NCBI GenBank assembly: GCA_900539755.1
Contig: UQDC01000001.1
Location: 1 to 64,000, forward strand
From: an uncultured Alistipes sp.
Lineage (GTDB): Bacteria > Bacteroidota > Bacteroidia > Bacteroidales > Rikenellaceae
Length of the DNA: 64,000 nt
Direction: 5' to 3'
Shown piece by piece: positions 42,350 to 51,642 of the stretch. Numbering within the stretch: the stretch's first letter is position 1; each line of letters opens with the position of its first letter. The notes below the pieces were generated by a model that was given only the letters and a program-made list of their open reading frames with translations, made no database searches and was not told the origin of the DNA. A program made the position numbers and the translations under genes.

Positions 42350-42799
42350 TCACAACAGATATGCCAATACGGCATCCCAATCCGGGAAACGGTCACTGCC
42401 AAATTGGATGAGTTCTCCTTCGAATCGGTCCGCACCATTTTTAGTACGGTCATCAATCAAATAATCCCCCTTGTTCAAATGTTTATGATGGGTAAAGATG
42501 GCACGTTTATAGGCCACATCTCCCAAATAGCATTTAATCCATTCCAATTTATCATTCAATGCCGTAGGGTTATCCCAGGGTGACGTCGACAAAATGTAGG
42601 TATCATAAACGGCTGACAGCCGCTTAAAACTCTCAATCGCCCCTTTTATCGGGACCATCTTTGAAAAGATATGCGGGCAATTATCATACGTCCCCATATA
42701 CGCCTCCTTATCTTCCGGTGCCAATGCGTCTATACCCGACTGAAAATCGACCAGCACATTGTCCATGTCCACATAAAGTACTTTTTCTTTTTTTGCCAT
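42350..42799 (-). CDS. 5'(3')-deoxyribonucleotidase-like HAD phosphatase
   Basis: A 149-residue HAD-superfamily protein of the NT5C type, which dephosphorylates deoxyribonucleotides. Motif I is YVDMDNVLVDF (nucleophile and acid/base Asp). Motif II is near YILSTSPWDNP. Motif IV is LIDDRTKNGADRF. The start at 42799 (MAKKEKVLYVDMD) fits the family; an upstream in-frame start at 42823 adds only residues without family character. No operon partner. Homologues of this size are widespread in Bacteroidota and phages. Confidence 0.88.
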   Translation of the reverse strand: MAKKEKVLYVDMDNVLVDFQSGIDALAPEDKEAYMGTYDNCPHIFSKMVPIKGAIESFKRLSAVYDTYILSTSPWDNPTALNDKLEWIKCYLGDVAYKRAIFTHHKHLNKGDYLIDDRTKNGADRFEGELIQFGSDRFPDWDAVLAYLL

Positions 42800-43089
42800 T
42801 ATTGTCAAATAATTATTACACATATTCCCTCATGTATCAATTGATTATATTGCCACGAATGACAGGTAAGTTGCCCCAACAACAACCCAAACCTCCAGAA
42901 TAGATACTTGTATGCATCCTGAAAGCAAGCAGGAGTAGCATTCTATGCAAGACGAAATTTGCGAAATACGGAAACAGAGCAAAAGCCCAACTGCGGCTAT
43001 TACTCAAAAGTTGGTCTCTAAAGATTCATATTGATGCAACAAACGCTATTTTGTCAATAGGGCTGATTGATCACGAACATCTCAAAACC

Positions 43090-44085
43090 TTAATCGTAAA
43101 AGGGCAATTTCTCAAGAGTTCCCTCAGCATAGGGGTCAGTCGGATTCAAAGTCTCTCCGTTCAAAACCTTTTCATAATAGGAGAGGTACTGCTCCGCCAT
43201 CACATGAGCGTTGAAGGTATCCCGTACATATTCATGACACACCTGTGGAGAATAGGCTTGCCAATTAGCCATCGCCTCTCGCAGGCCGGAAGCAGAGTCG
43301 GAGAGGAAACCCACCTGTGCGGGGATCAATTCAGGCAACGAACCGTATGGAGTTCCGAAAACCGGCAAGCCATACCACATACTTTCGATCATGGCCAGTC
43401 CGAAAGGCTCGTGCCAACGCACCGGAAAAACCAACCCTTTCGATTTGCGCATGTAGAACTGTTTCTGGGTTTGATCGACCATACCACAGAAGTGTATCTT
43501 CGGTGAAAGGGTCAATCGGAATCCGCTTTTGAAATTCAGACGGGTTCCACCCAATACATATAACCGTTCGGAAGGCATTCCCCGAACGATCCGAATCGCT
43601 CCCTTTACATTCTTGATGCGCCAAGCCGCTTTGGCTAAGAAATGGAAATAGTCTCTTTTGAGTTTAAAATCGGGTGTTCCGTAATCCGACCAATCCAAAC
43701 CATTATATACATAGGCTGTTGCCCCATGGCGCTGAGCATGATTCCGGCTAACGAAAATGGTATTGATTCCGATTCGTCCCGATACATTACCGTGAATGGT
43801 GGTCACAATCGGAATGTGAGCTTCTGCCAACTGCTCATCACTAAAATTCCCCAATCCAAGATGAAAGTGGACTATATCGGCATCATGCGGAATCTGCGCC
43901 GTAATTGGACGAGAGGGATCAATCTCAATCACGCGTGCGAAATCGCATGTGGTATTGCGGGCCGCCAGGAAAGTAATCTGATGCCCCATCTCCACCAATG
44001 CTTTGGCAAGAGACCACATCACACGTTCCGTTCCCCCGTATTTATGGGCGGGGAGTACCCGATCGGTCACTTGGACAATATGCAT
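43090..44085 (-). CDS. Family 4 (GT-B) glycosyltransferase
   Basis: A 331-residue cytoplasmic glycosyltransferase. The N-terminal Rossmann half holds the acceptor-site loop HKYGGTERVMWSLAKALVEMGHQ. The C-terminal half has the donor-binding E-x7-E region in PVRWHEPFGLAMIESMWYGLPVFGTPYGSLPE. Length is slightly short for GT4. It probably adds a sugar to a surface or storage glycan. No related genes lie beside it. Confidence 0.88.
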   Translation of the reverse strand: MHIVQVTDRVLPAHKYGGTERVMWSLAKALVEMGHQITFLAARNTTCDFARVIEIDPSRPITAQIPHDADIVHFHLGLGNFSDEQLAEAHIPIVTTIHGNVSGRIGINTIFVSRNHAQRHGATAYVYNGLDWSDYGTPDFKLKRDYFHFLAKAAWRIKNVKGAIRIVRGMPSERLYVLGGTRLNFKSGFRLTLSPKIHFCGMVDQTQKQFYMRKSKGLVFPVRWHEPFGLAMIESMWYGLPVFGTPYGSLPELIPAQVGFLSDSASGLREAMANWQAYSPQVCHEYVRDTFNAHVMAEQYLSYYEKVLNGETLNPTDPYAEGTLEKLPFYD

Positions 44086-44196
44086 AACTGTTCGGAAAAG
44101 GAGAGTTAACAGGATTCGGAAAGCGGTTTTCCGGTAAACAAATATAGCTTCAAAGCGTCAAAAATGCGATATTGTGAGCGATTTTTTCAGTTTTTT

Positions 44197-44226
44197 TTGC
44201 ACATATAAGTTTTTTAATTACCTTTG
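44197..44226 (+). promoter_or_regulatory. Promoter of tRNA-Glu and rpsT
   Basis: TTG (44197-44199), 19-bp spacer, TACCTTTG (44219-44226): a full Bacteroidota consensus match 34 bp before the tRNA. rpsT, 31 bp after the tRNA, probably shares this promoter. Confidence 0.7.
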
Positions 44227-44260
44227 CACCGCTGAATTAGTCATCGGCATTCTCACGATT

Positions 44261-44335
44261 GGCCCATTCGTCTATCGGTTAGGACGCAAGATTTTCATTC
44301 TTGAAAGAGGAGTTCGATTCTCCTATGGGCTACCA
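44261..44335 (+). tRNA. tRNA-Glu (anticodon TTC)
   Basis: Acceptor GGCCCAT pairs with ATGGGCT. The anticodon stem CAAGA/TCTTG encloses loop TTTTCAT, anticodon TTC. The T-arm surrounds AGGAGTTCGATTCTCCT. Discriminator A and CCA are encoded. Located directly upstream of rpsT. Confidence 0.96.
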
Positions 44336-44366
44336 GTAAAAACATAAAAAGCAAAAACACATAACC

Positions 44367-44618
44367 ATGGCAAATCACAAGTCATCGAAGAAAAGAATGC
44401 GCCAGACCGAGGTGAAAAACGCTCGGAACAAATATTATCACAAAACCGCGCGCAACGCGATGAAAGCACTGCGTAACACCACCGAAAAGGATGCAGCAGT
44501 TGTATTGCTTCCTAAGGTGACCGCCATGCTGGACAAACTGGCCAAGAACAATGTGATTCACAAGAACAAGGCAGCTAACCTGAAGAGCAGTTTGCAGTTG
44601 CACGTCAACGCGCTCTAA
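44367..44618 (+). CDS. rpsT: 30S ribosomal protein S20
   Basis: An 83-residue ribosomal protein S20 that binds 16S rRNA early in 30S assembly. Recognised from the basic helical N-terminus MANHKSSKKRMRQTEVKNAR, then ARNAMKALRN and the C-terminal VIHKNKAANLKSSLQ. It is preceded by tRNA-Glu and followed by a GNRA-loop terminator. Confidence 0.97.
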   Translation: MANHKSSKKRMRQTEVKNARNKYYHKTARNAMKALRNTTEKDAAVVLLPKVTAMLDKLAKNNVIHKNKAANLKSSLQLHVNAL

Positions 44619-44646
44619 TCAGATAGACTGACGTTCCGGAATAAAG

Positions 44647-44674
44647 GAAGCCGTCCGAAAGGTCGGCTTCTTTG
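44647..44674 (+). terminator. Terminator of rpsT
   Basis: Stem GAAGCCGTCC / GGTCGGCTTC with one mismatch and a GAAA tetraloop, followed by TTTG. Confidence 0.75.
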
Positions 44675-45207
44675 TTATACCCCTATCCAAACTTTAGACC
44701 GTCTGCATCTTTCCATATTGAGGAAGATTGCAGACGTTTTTTTGTTTGCTTCGGGGCAGCATATTACTTGCGTACAACTTTCCCTCTCCACACCTTCTAT
44801 ACGCAAAATCGTTTTTTACGCCCCGTACTTTCAATCAATAAAAATTTGGCCCGGCTGAACTCCAATAATCTGATTGGCTTAATCAATACAGACTTCTGCG
44901 AAAATTTAAGTTGATTGATGTACTGGAATTCCCCGATCGTTCTGCATAGCCCATCATCTCCTCTATCGCTCGGGGTGAATGATCCATAGGCCTTCCACAT
45001 CACATTGCAACAGTTAAAAACCCTTAATCTCAACTGTTCCGGTATATGGCTTTGAAACAAGTACGGCATTGCCCTCCAATGCCGTTGTAGAGAACAACTT
45101 ATCTCATATACGCTTCTCATATACACTCACCAGCACATCATATTTTGCTTACAAACATCATCAATACAAACCAGTAACATATTTATCCTGTGACGATTGC
45201 GAGAAAA

Positions 45208-45303
45208 AATTGTGACAATTCGACACCTTTTTCGGTCAATTCGGCACCGATTGTCCACTCTTTCTGACGTCCTTTCACAAGTTGTCATCAGTTGTCACCT
45301 TTG
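45208..45303 (+). promoter_or_regulatory. Repeat-rich control region upstream of clpB
   Basis: AATTGTGACAATT (45208-45220) is a perfect 6-1-6 palindrome. ACAATTCGACACC (45215-45227) recurs as TCAATTCGGCACC (45236-45248) with a 21-bp period. AGTTGTCA occurs twice with a 10-bp period (45280-45297). A CACCTTTG -7-like element overlaps the end (45296-45303). The helical-turn spacing suggests protein-binding sites for stress control. The regulator is unknown. Confidence 0.5.
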
Positions 45304-45387
45304 TGGTGTCAGAATTGCAGCCAATGCAGTGTGGCAATGAATTTGATAGTGTATGTAGTGAATTTGATTCACAAATCACGAAGAAGA

Positions 45388-45393
45388 AAGGAG
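45388..45393 (+). promoter_or_regulatory. Strong ribosome-binding site of clpB
   Basis: AAGGAG lies 10 bp before the clpB ATG. This is one of the few good Shine-Dalgarno sequences in the window, where most genes have none. It suggests high translation of the chaperone. Confidence 0.7.
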
Positions 45394-45403
45394 AACACAA
45401 AAT

Positions 45404-47995
45404 ATGACGATCAACAACTTAACCATTCAGGCGCAAGAGGCTTTGCAAAGTGCAATGTCACTTGCCACCGGCCACGGCCAGCAGGCTGTTGAGCCGCTCC
45501 ACATTCTGGAGGCCATCGTCACCGAAGATGACAGTGTTGGCGTTTACCTGTTGCAGAAGTTGGGCGTGAACATCAACGCGTTGCGCTCGATGCTCAAACA
45601 GGAGATCGACCGACTGCCCAAAGTTTCGGGCGGTGACCCCTACTTCTCGCGTGAAAGCTCCGAAGCTATTCAAAAAGCGGGAGACTTTACACGTGAGTTC
45701 AACGACAAGTATGCTTCCGTAGAGCACTTGCTGTTGGGTATTTTGGCAGGTCGTGACATGGCCAGCCGATTGCTGAAAGATTCCGGTGCCACCGAGAAGG
45801 AGATGATTGCAGCGATCAAGAACCTGCGGAAGGGCTCAACAATCGATTCACAGACCAATGAGCAGACCTTCGATGCATTGGGCAAATATGCAATCAACCT
45901 GAACGAGCAGGCCCGTAAAGGCAAATTGGATCCGGTTATCGGTCGTGACGAAGAGATTCGTCGTGTGCTGCAGATCCTTTCACGCCGTACCAAAAACAAC
46001 CCGATTCTGGTTGGTGAACCGGGTGTCGGTAAGACCGCTATTGCTGAAGGTATTGCACACCGTATCATCGACGGCGATGTACCCGAGAACCTGCGTAATA
46101 AACAGATCTACTCATTGGATATGGGTGCATTGATCGCCGGTGCCAAATACAAAGGAGAGTTCGAAGAGCGACTGAAAGCCGTTGTCAAAGAGGTTATCTC
46201 ATCAGATGGTGAAATTCTGTTGTTCATCGATGAGATTCACACCTTGGTAGGGGCAGGTAAGAGTGATGGCGCCATGGATGCCGCCAACATCTTGAAACCA
46301 GCCTTGGCACGTGGTGAGTTGCGTGCGATCGGTGCGACGACACTGGATGAGTTCCAGAAATACTTTGAGACCGATAAAGCGTTGGAGCGTCGTTTCCAGA
46401 AGGTGATGGTCGATGAACCCTCTGTTCCGGATGCCATCTCGATCCTGCGTGGTCTGAAAGAGCGTTACGAGAACCACCACAAAGTGCGGATCAAAGACGA
46501 AGCGATCATCGCATCCGTTGAGCTGTCACACCGTTACATCACCTCACGTTTCTTACCGGATAAGGCGATCGACCTGGTCGATGAGGCGGCAGCGAAACTG
46601 CGACTCGAGATGAACTCCGTACCTGACGAAATCGATGAACTGGATCGTAAGGTACGCCAGATGGAGATCGAACGCGAAGCGATCCGTCGTGAGAACGATC
46701 AGGGGCGTATCGATGAGCTGACCAAAGAGATCGACGACTTAAACGGCAAACGTACCGCAATGCGTGCAAAATGGCAGAGCGAACGCGACCTGCTCGAGAA
46801 GGTTCAGAAGAACAAACAGCTGATCGACGAGTATAAACTTGAAGCTGCTGCTGCTGAGCGTAGCGGTGATTATGGCAAGGTAGCCGAACTCCGTTACGGT
46901 AAGATTCAGGAGGCCCAGAACGAGATTACACGGTTGCAGGCTGAGATCGAAAAGAGCCATGCAGGCGGCGCCATGATCAAAGAGGAGGTCGATGCCGAAG
47001 ATATCGCCGAAGTGGTTGCACGCTGGACCGGTATTCCGGTAAGCCGTATGATGCAGAGCGAGCGTGAGAAGCTGCTTCAGATGGAGAGTGTACTACATGA
47101 ACGGGTGATCGGTCAGGACAAAGCGATCGAAGCTATTGCCAATGCCGTACGTCGTAGTCGTGCCGGCCTGCAGGATGCCCGTCGTCCGATCGGTTCCTTC
47201 ATCTTCCTGGGTACGACCGGTGTCGGTAAGACTGAGTTGGCCAAGGCTTTGGCAGAGTATCTGTTCAACGATGATACGATGATGACGCGTATCGATATGA
47301 GTGAATATCAGGAACGTCATAGCGTTTCACGACTGATCGGAGCGCCTCCCGGATACGTCGGTTACGATGAGGGTGGCCAGTTAACCGAAGCCGTACGTCG
47401 TAAACCCTACTCGGTTGTCCTGCTTGACGAGATCGAAAAGGCCCATCCGGATGTCTTCAACATCTTGCTGCAAGTATTGGACGATGGTCGTCTGACCGAT
47501 AACAAAGGGCGTACTGTAGACTTCCGCAACACGATCATCATCATGACTTCGAACATCGGTTCACCGATTATTGTGGAGAACTTCTCGAAATACCACAACG
47601 AGACTCCACCCGAAGAGGTGATCGAGAAGACGCAGAATGAGGTTTTTGAGTTGATGAAACAGACGATTCGTCCGGAGTTCCTGAACCGTATTGACGAGAT
47701 CATCATGTTCACGCCGCTGACCAAAGACGATGTTCGTCAGATCGTTGTCCTGCAGCTTGCCCAGATCAACAAAATGCTGGAAGAGAACAGCATGAGACTG
47801 GAGGTTTCAGACAAAGCGATCGACTGGTTAGCCAAGAAGGGATTTGATCCGCTGTTTGGTGCACGACCGATCAAACGTACCCTGCAGCGTTATCTGGTCA
47901 ACGAACTCTCGAAAGAGATTTTGGCCGGAACGGTCAGCCGAGATTCGGTCATCCATGTTGATGCCAACGAAAACGGATTATTCTTTAAAAATTGA
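45404..47995 (+). CDS. clpB: Chaperone ClpB (protein disaggregase)
   Basis: An 863-residue hexameric AAA+ disaggregase that works with DnaK to recover aggregated proteins. Order: Clp N-domain (1-150), AAA-1 with GEPGVGKTAIAEG (about 205-217) and GAGKSDGAMDAANILKP, the coiled-coil M-domain (about 405-520), AAA-2 with GTTGVGKTELAKALAEYLFND (about 605-625) and YDEGGQLTEAVRRKPYSVVLLDEIEKAHPDVFN, and the C-terminal D2-small domain ending in FGARPIKRTLQRYLVN. Full length. It has a strong ribosome-binding site and a repeat-rich upstream region. A single gene with its own terminator. Confidence 0.98.
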   Translation: MTINNLTIQAQEALQSAMSLATGHGQQAVEPLHILEAIVTEDDSVGVYLLQKLGVNINALRSMLKQEIDRLPKVSGGDPYFSRESSEAIQKAGDFTREFNDKYASVEHLLLGILAGRDMASRLLKDSGATEKEMIAAIKNLRKGSTIDSQTNEQTFDALGKYAINLNEQARKGKLDPVIGRDEEIRRVLQILSRRTKNNPILVGEPGVGKTAIAEGIAHRIIDGDVPENLRNKQIYSLDMGALIAGAKYKGEFEERLKAVVKEVISSDGEILLFIDEIHTLVGAGKSDGAMDAANILKPALARGELRAIGATTLDEFQKYFETDKALERRFQKVMVDEPSVPDAISILRGLKERYENHHKVRIKDEAIIASVELSHRYITSRFLPDKAIDLVDEAAAKLRLEMNSVPDEIDELDRKVRQMEIEREAIRRENDQGRIDELTKEIDDLNGKRTAMRAKWQSERDLLEKVQKNKQLIDEYKLEAAAAERSGDYGKVAELRYGKIQEAQNEITRLQAEIEKSHAGGAMIKEEVDAEDIAEVVARWTGIPVSRMMQSEREKLLQMESVLHERVIGQDKAIEAIANAVRRSRAGLQDARRPIGSFIFLGTTGVGKTELAKALAEYLFNDDTMMTRIDMSEYQERHSVSRLIGAPPGYVGYDEGGQLTEAVRRKPYSVVLLDEIEKAHPDVFNILLQVLDDGRLTDNKGRTVDFRNTIIIMTSNIGSPIIVENFSKYHNETPPEEVIEKTQNEVFELMKQTIRPEFLNRIDEIIMFTPLTKDDVRQIVVLQLAQINKMLEENSMRLEVSDKAIDWLAKKGFDPLFGARPIKRTLQRYLVNELSKEILAGTVSRDSVIHVDANENGLFFKN

Positions 47996-48030
47996 TTTCA
48001 GTAGATCATTTGATCTATCCGAAACTACAA

Positions 48031-48066
48031 ACCGCAGAACATCTAACCGTGTTCTGCGGTTTTTTA
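48031..48066 (+). terminator. Terminator of clpB
   Basis: A 10-bp perfect stem ACCGCAGAAC / GTTCTGCGGT with a 10-nt loop is followed by six T residues, 36 bp after the stop codon. Confidence 0.88.
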
Positions 48067-48264
48067 TTTTATGCCTTTCCGTTGCAAAGCCAAATGACAT
48101 CCCAAAATTTTACTGATCAGTCCCCGTTTCATGTATAATGCCTCATAATGCATCCTCCCAATCGGACATATCTAACAAAAGATCCCGATAAGTCCCCTTG
48201 CTATTCCTGCGGAAAAACGGCATATTTGCACTGCATCATTCCAACCTATAAACTTATAACATTT

Positions 48265-48717
48265 ATGGATTGGTTACTGGATTTGGGCTATTTCGGCCTT
48301 TTTCTCGGATCATTTATTGCGGCTACGGTCGTTCCGTTCAGCTCGGATGTCCAACTGATCGCCATGCTGGCAGTCGGGGGGAATGTGTGGCTTTGTGTGG
48401 GAGTGGCCACACTCGGTAACTGGCTCGGCGGACTGACCTCTTATTGGTTGGGTTGGCTCGGTAAATGGGAGTGGATCGAGCGTTTTCTGCATATTAAACA
48501 CGAAACCCTCGTTAAACATAAAAGTAAAATCGACCGTTTTGGAGCGTGGCTCGCTTTATTGACCTGGTTACCCTTCGTTGGCGATGTCTTTGCGTTAGCT
48601 TTAGGATTCTATCGTGTCAATTTTCGCTCTTCGGCTCTATTGATGTTAGTCGGTAAAGGAGCTCGTTTTGTCATGTGGGCACTTCTCTATCTGTGGAGCA
48701 AACCCATGCTCTCTTGA
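48265..48717 (+). CDS. YqaA-like (DedA/SNARE-associated family) membrane protein
   Basis: A 150-residue inner-membrane protein with several hydrophobic segments. LGYFGLFLGSFIAATVVPFSSDVQLIAMLAVGG and GNWLGGLTSYWLGWLGKW are characteristic of the YqaA branch of the DedA family. DedA proteins include undecaprenyl-phosphate or phospholipid flippases needed for envelope homeostasis; YqaA's own role is not established. I chose the ATG at 48265 because the 39 residues encoded upstream in frame are polar and not conserved-looking. Confidence 0.85.
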   Translation: MDWLLDLGYFGLFLGSFIAATVVPFSSDVQLIAMLAVGGNVWLCVGVATLGNWLGGLTSYWLGWLGKWEWIERFLHIKHETLVKHKSKIDRFGAWLALLTWLPFVGDVFALALGFYRVNFRSSALLMLVGKGARFVMWALLYLWSKPMLS

Positions 48718-49124
48718 CCTGATCCTCTGACCACAACCAAGCTCTATATAACCGCAACAAGTTTATACCCCCATTAAAGGCAACAAAAAAGAGAGGCACT
48801 ATTGATGGTGCCTCTCTTTTTCTATTTTCTATTTGATCAAGAATACGTATTTTCCATGTACAGATGCGAATTGCTCACTGCTAAAACATCTCTGCACGTT
48901 TCTCCTATCATAATTTTAAACACGTCCGACATACATACCCTTACACTCCATCCTGCATATCGTTTCATACTTTATCTGCAAGGACCTATAGAGTGGTGGA
49001 TGTGTTATATGCATAGTAACCTATTGAATACCGAACCGGTATCTATTCAACAGCTAAAAACCTCTCCACTGTGGATCGCAACAATTGGGTATCCGTCTTC
49101 GGACAAAACCCGCACTCCACTTTC
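48718..49124. other. Intergenic region between converging genes
   Basis: It contains the hairpin at 48786-48821. The remaining 300 bp are AT-rich with no credible reading frame. Confidence 0.45.
48786..48821. terminator. Terminator after the YqaA-like gene
   Basis: A 14-bp perfect stem: AAAAAGAGAGGCAC pairs with GTGCCTCTCTTTTT around an 8-nt loop. The A/T ends allow function in both directions. Confidence 0.8.
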
Positions 49125-50072
49125 TTAACGTACACGACGTTTGAAAATCCACGCATCCGGGAATGAACCGGCACATTGCTGCTTAAGCCTCTTGGCTTGT
49201 TGCTCTGTTGCCGCTAACGAGGTATAAATCATAATTTTCCCATTATCGAGCGGCAGTTTATAGTAGGAAAGCGTATTATCAATTTGTTTGGCCTGTGCAA
49301 TAAATTTGTTTGCATTGGCATCCGTGCTATAGGTTCCAACCACCACATAATAGCCCATCTGCCCAGGTGCCACAGTCGATGTAGCGGGCGAGGCCGAAAC
49401 AGCCGGTTTTGTTGGAGCTGTTGTTGCAGGTGCAGGCTGAGCTGTCGGTTTGGAAGCAGACGCTGTCGCCTCTTCTGAATCGTCAGCCGCCTCATCTGTC
49501 GTCGCAGCAGGCTGATCCGTAGCCGTCTGTGTGCGAGGCGTTGCAGGCGTCAATTCTTCCCACTCAATCGCCTCGTCTTCGTATGAATAGGTACTGCGAT
49601 TAAGCAAAGTGATCGCTCCGTAAGAGATCGCGCCTCCGATAATAATTGCACCAAGTACCCACCATATGATCTGACGGACCTCCATTTGCCGAGGAACTCT
49701 TGCAGGTTCAGGTCGAATGGGATTCATAATCTCATTCAATCCTGGAGCCGGATAGAACCGCTTTTCACGGATTTCCCCTACCGAATCGATGCGAACCACC
49801 TCTTCACTGCGAACAGTTGCCAGCCAACTGTCATAAATAGCTCTGGCCTGTATCTCATCCTGATTATTATTTTGTGCGATTAATGCTACAATATTCAAAA
49901 AATCAGGATTCTCAGTCTCAGCATAAATCACCAGATTGAGCGGAGGGGTAACCATCCCTTTTTTCTCCATCACCGGAGGGCGGGTAATCACCTTTAATGA
50001 TCCGATTTCGGGCAAATTGATACTCTGGCGACGAACCAGTGCATTGAAAATAAGTGTACTGATAGAATCCAT
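49125..50072 (-). CDS. HU-like/SPOR domain membrane protein
   Basis: A 315-residue protein. The N-terminal half (about 1-120) resembles the Bacteroidota HU-CCDC81 domain pair (MDSISTLIFNALVRRQSINLPEIGSLKV...). A transmembrane helix (about 136-160, IIWWVLGAIIIGGAISYGAITLL) is followed by a Pro/Ala/Thr-rich linker. The C-terminal SPOR domain (about 235-315, GYYVVVGTYSTDANANKFIAQAK) should bind denuded septal peptidoglycan. The layout suggests a cell-division or envelope protein with a cytoplasmic HU-like part and a periplasmic SPOR end. I chose the ATG at 50072 because a longer frame starting at 50120 would overlap lgt. It follows lgt on the same strand after 19 bp. Confidence 0.85.
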   Translation of the reverse strand: MDSISTLIFNALVRRQSINLPEIGSLKVITRPPVMEKKGMVTPPLNLVIYAETENPDFLNIVALIAQNNNQDEIQARAIYDSWLATVRSEEVVRIDSVGEIREKRFYPAPGLNEIMNPIRPEPARVPRQMEVRQIIWWVLGAIIIGGAISYGAITLLNRSTYSYEDEAIEWEELTPATPRTQTATDQPAATTDEAADDSEEATASASKPTAQPAPATTAPTKPAVSASPATSTVAPGQMGYYVVVGTYSTDANANKFIAQAKQIDNTLSYYKLPLDNGKIMIYTSLAATEQQAKRLKQQCAGSFPDAWIFKRRVR

Positions 50073-50091
50073 GGCTTTAGGCTTATAGGTT

Positions 50092-50946
50092 TTATTTGCG
50101 TTTGCCAGATTTCCCGGCAACCGTTTTTTTCAACGGGGATGGTGTTAGTGGTACTTGCTTTAACGCACGCCACAGGATGACGACACCTGCCACAATAAAC
50201 GGAATGCTCAACAGTTGCCCCATGTTCAACACCATATGCTGTTCGAAATCCACTTGTGGATTTTTGATAAATTCGATCAAAAAACGGGTGCCGAACAGAA
50301 TAATCAAGAAGAACCCGAACATCACTCCGGGCCGACGGCGTGCCAAATCCTTTTTATAGTACATCCAGAGTAGGATCACAAACAACACCAAATAACACAA
50401 GGCTTCATAAATCTGTGTCGGATGTTTGGGAAGGGTTTCGCCGTCGCGTACGAAAATAAAGCCCCAGGGTAAGGAGGTAACGGTTCCATAAATCTCGGAG
50501 TTCATCAAATTACCCAATCGCACAGCGACTCCACTGATGGCAACCACTATACTGATTCGATCCAACGACCAGATATAGGGCAATTTATTTTTCCGGGAGA
50601 ACAGCCACAAGCCGATCAACAGGCCGACTGCAGCTCCGTGACTGGCCATACCACCTTGACGGATATCGAGAATTTCGACAGGGTGGGTCAGGTAGTATCC
50701 TGGATCGTAGAAGAGGCAGTGTCCTAATCGAGATCCCAAAACGGTCGAAATCACTCCGAACCAAAAGACCGAATCAAAGGTCTTTTCGCTCAACCCTTCG
50801 CGGATCATAATATGGTGGAAAATGTAGGCGCTGATTCCGAGAGCTACCGCCCAAAGCACCCCGTAATAACGGACCTCGAACGAGCCGAGATGAAACAGGG
50901 CCGGATTAACATCCCATGTAACGACAAGTGGGAGAAGACTTTCCAT
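50092..50946 (-). CDS. lgt: Prolipoprotein diacylglyceryl transferase
   Basis: A 284-residue inner-membrane enzyme that moves diacylglycerol from phosphatidylglycerol to the lipobox Cys of prolipoproteins, the first step in making the many lipoproteins encoded nearby. Family features are seven helices, SRLGHCLFYDP, RQGGMASHGAAVGLLIG with the essential His, and the signature VRLGNLMNSEIYGTVT standing for the usual GRxGNFxNxE. The C-terminus has an extra basic tail (LTPSPLKKTVAGKSGKRK). Confidence 0.96.
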   Translation of the reverse strand: MESLLPLVVTWDVNPALFHLGSFEVRYYGVLWAVALGISAYIFHHIMIREGLSEKTFDSVFWFGVISTVLGSRLGHCLFYDPGYYLTHPVEILDIRQGGMASHGAAVGLLIGLWLFSRKNKLPYIWSLDRISIVVAISGVAVRLGNLMNSEIYGTVTSLPWGFIFVRDGETLPKHPTQIYEALCYLVLFVILLWMYYKKDLARRRPGVMFGFFLIILFGTRFLIEFIKNPQVDFEQHMVLNMGQLLSIPFIVAGVVILWRALKQVPLTPSPLKKTVAGKSGKRK

Positions 50947-51642
50947 GTGTTTTGATTAGATATGAACAAAATAAGCAAAATACACGCAATAGAATGCTGT
51001 TTCAATGAAACTTCAGCATTGAATGCATGCTGTGTACACAATAAACGCAATGAATGTCAAACATTGCAAATTCTCCCCGTAGGGTGAGAACTTTGCAAAA
51101 CGCATCCTATAATTTTCAAATATACGCAATTTCTTGTATCTGCGGTTTGGGTTAACGGATAATTTCCCTCAATGGGCAAACAGCTGGCAGGGCGGATGTA
51201 CAAAGAACCTGTGACAAAGAATTTGTTGGCATTCGGACAGAGACCAGGAAACACAACACACAATGAGAAACGACCAGGTCTAATTGGCTGGCCAGTGAAT
51301 CTGCTCCACACAACAACTCTGCTTCCGGAAAACCCATTATTAAGATCTGCAAAACCATCAGAGAGGTAATAAATACTAACCCTTATGCTGCAACAAAATC
51401 GGGGGAAGGCTAAAAAGCCCTATTCAATCAATAAAAACAAGACAACACAGACTATCGGACAACTTATTATATCCTTTCATAGAACAAATGAGGCAGATCG
51501 CTTCTTTCTATATACCATAGGCCTCACAATAAAACCTATACAACGATACAGGCTCTGAAACAGCTAAATAGGTCAGCAGGTTAGATAAAAGTGAAACGAT
51601 GCAAGAAAAAAGAGTAAGTCAACTGAGGATTGATTACAACAG
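50947..51642. other. Intergenic region without recognisable gene
   Basis: Nearly 700 bp between the lgt start and the histidine kinase stop. Overlapping frames of 65-84 codons exist on both strands near 51057-51369, but none resembles a family. The word CGCAAT recurs three times between 50980 and 51130. Nothing else is evident. Confidence 0.4.

Larger units (their letters stand above)
44619..45403. other. Intergenic region between rpsT and clpB
   Basis: This 785-bp stretch holds the rpsT terminator and, in its last 200 bp, a dense set of repeats that look like clpB regulatory sites. An 80-codon rightward frame (44672-44914) and a 109-codon leftward frame opening at a GTG (44797-45126) are visible, but neither resembles a family or has a recognisable start signal. 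Confidence 0.45.

Noticed and set aside
44672..44914. 80-codon rightward frame after rpsT
   Set aside because: It begins at the base of the rpsT terminator and shows no recognisable protein features.
44797..45126. 109-codon leftward frame between rpsT and clpB
   Set aside because: It opens at a GTG, has no family resemblance, no signal or membrane pattern and no promoter; composition looks non-coding. It remains possible but unsupported.
51057..51369. Overlapping 65-84 codon frames on both strands
   Set aside because: Mutually overlapping and without homology or initiation signals; likely chance in a 700-bp spacer.
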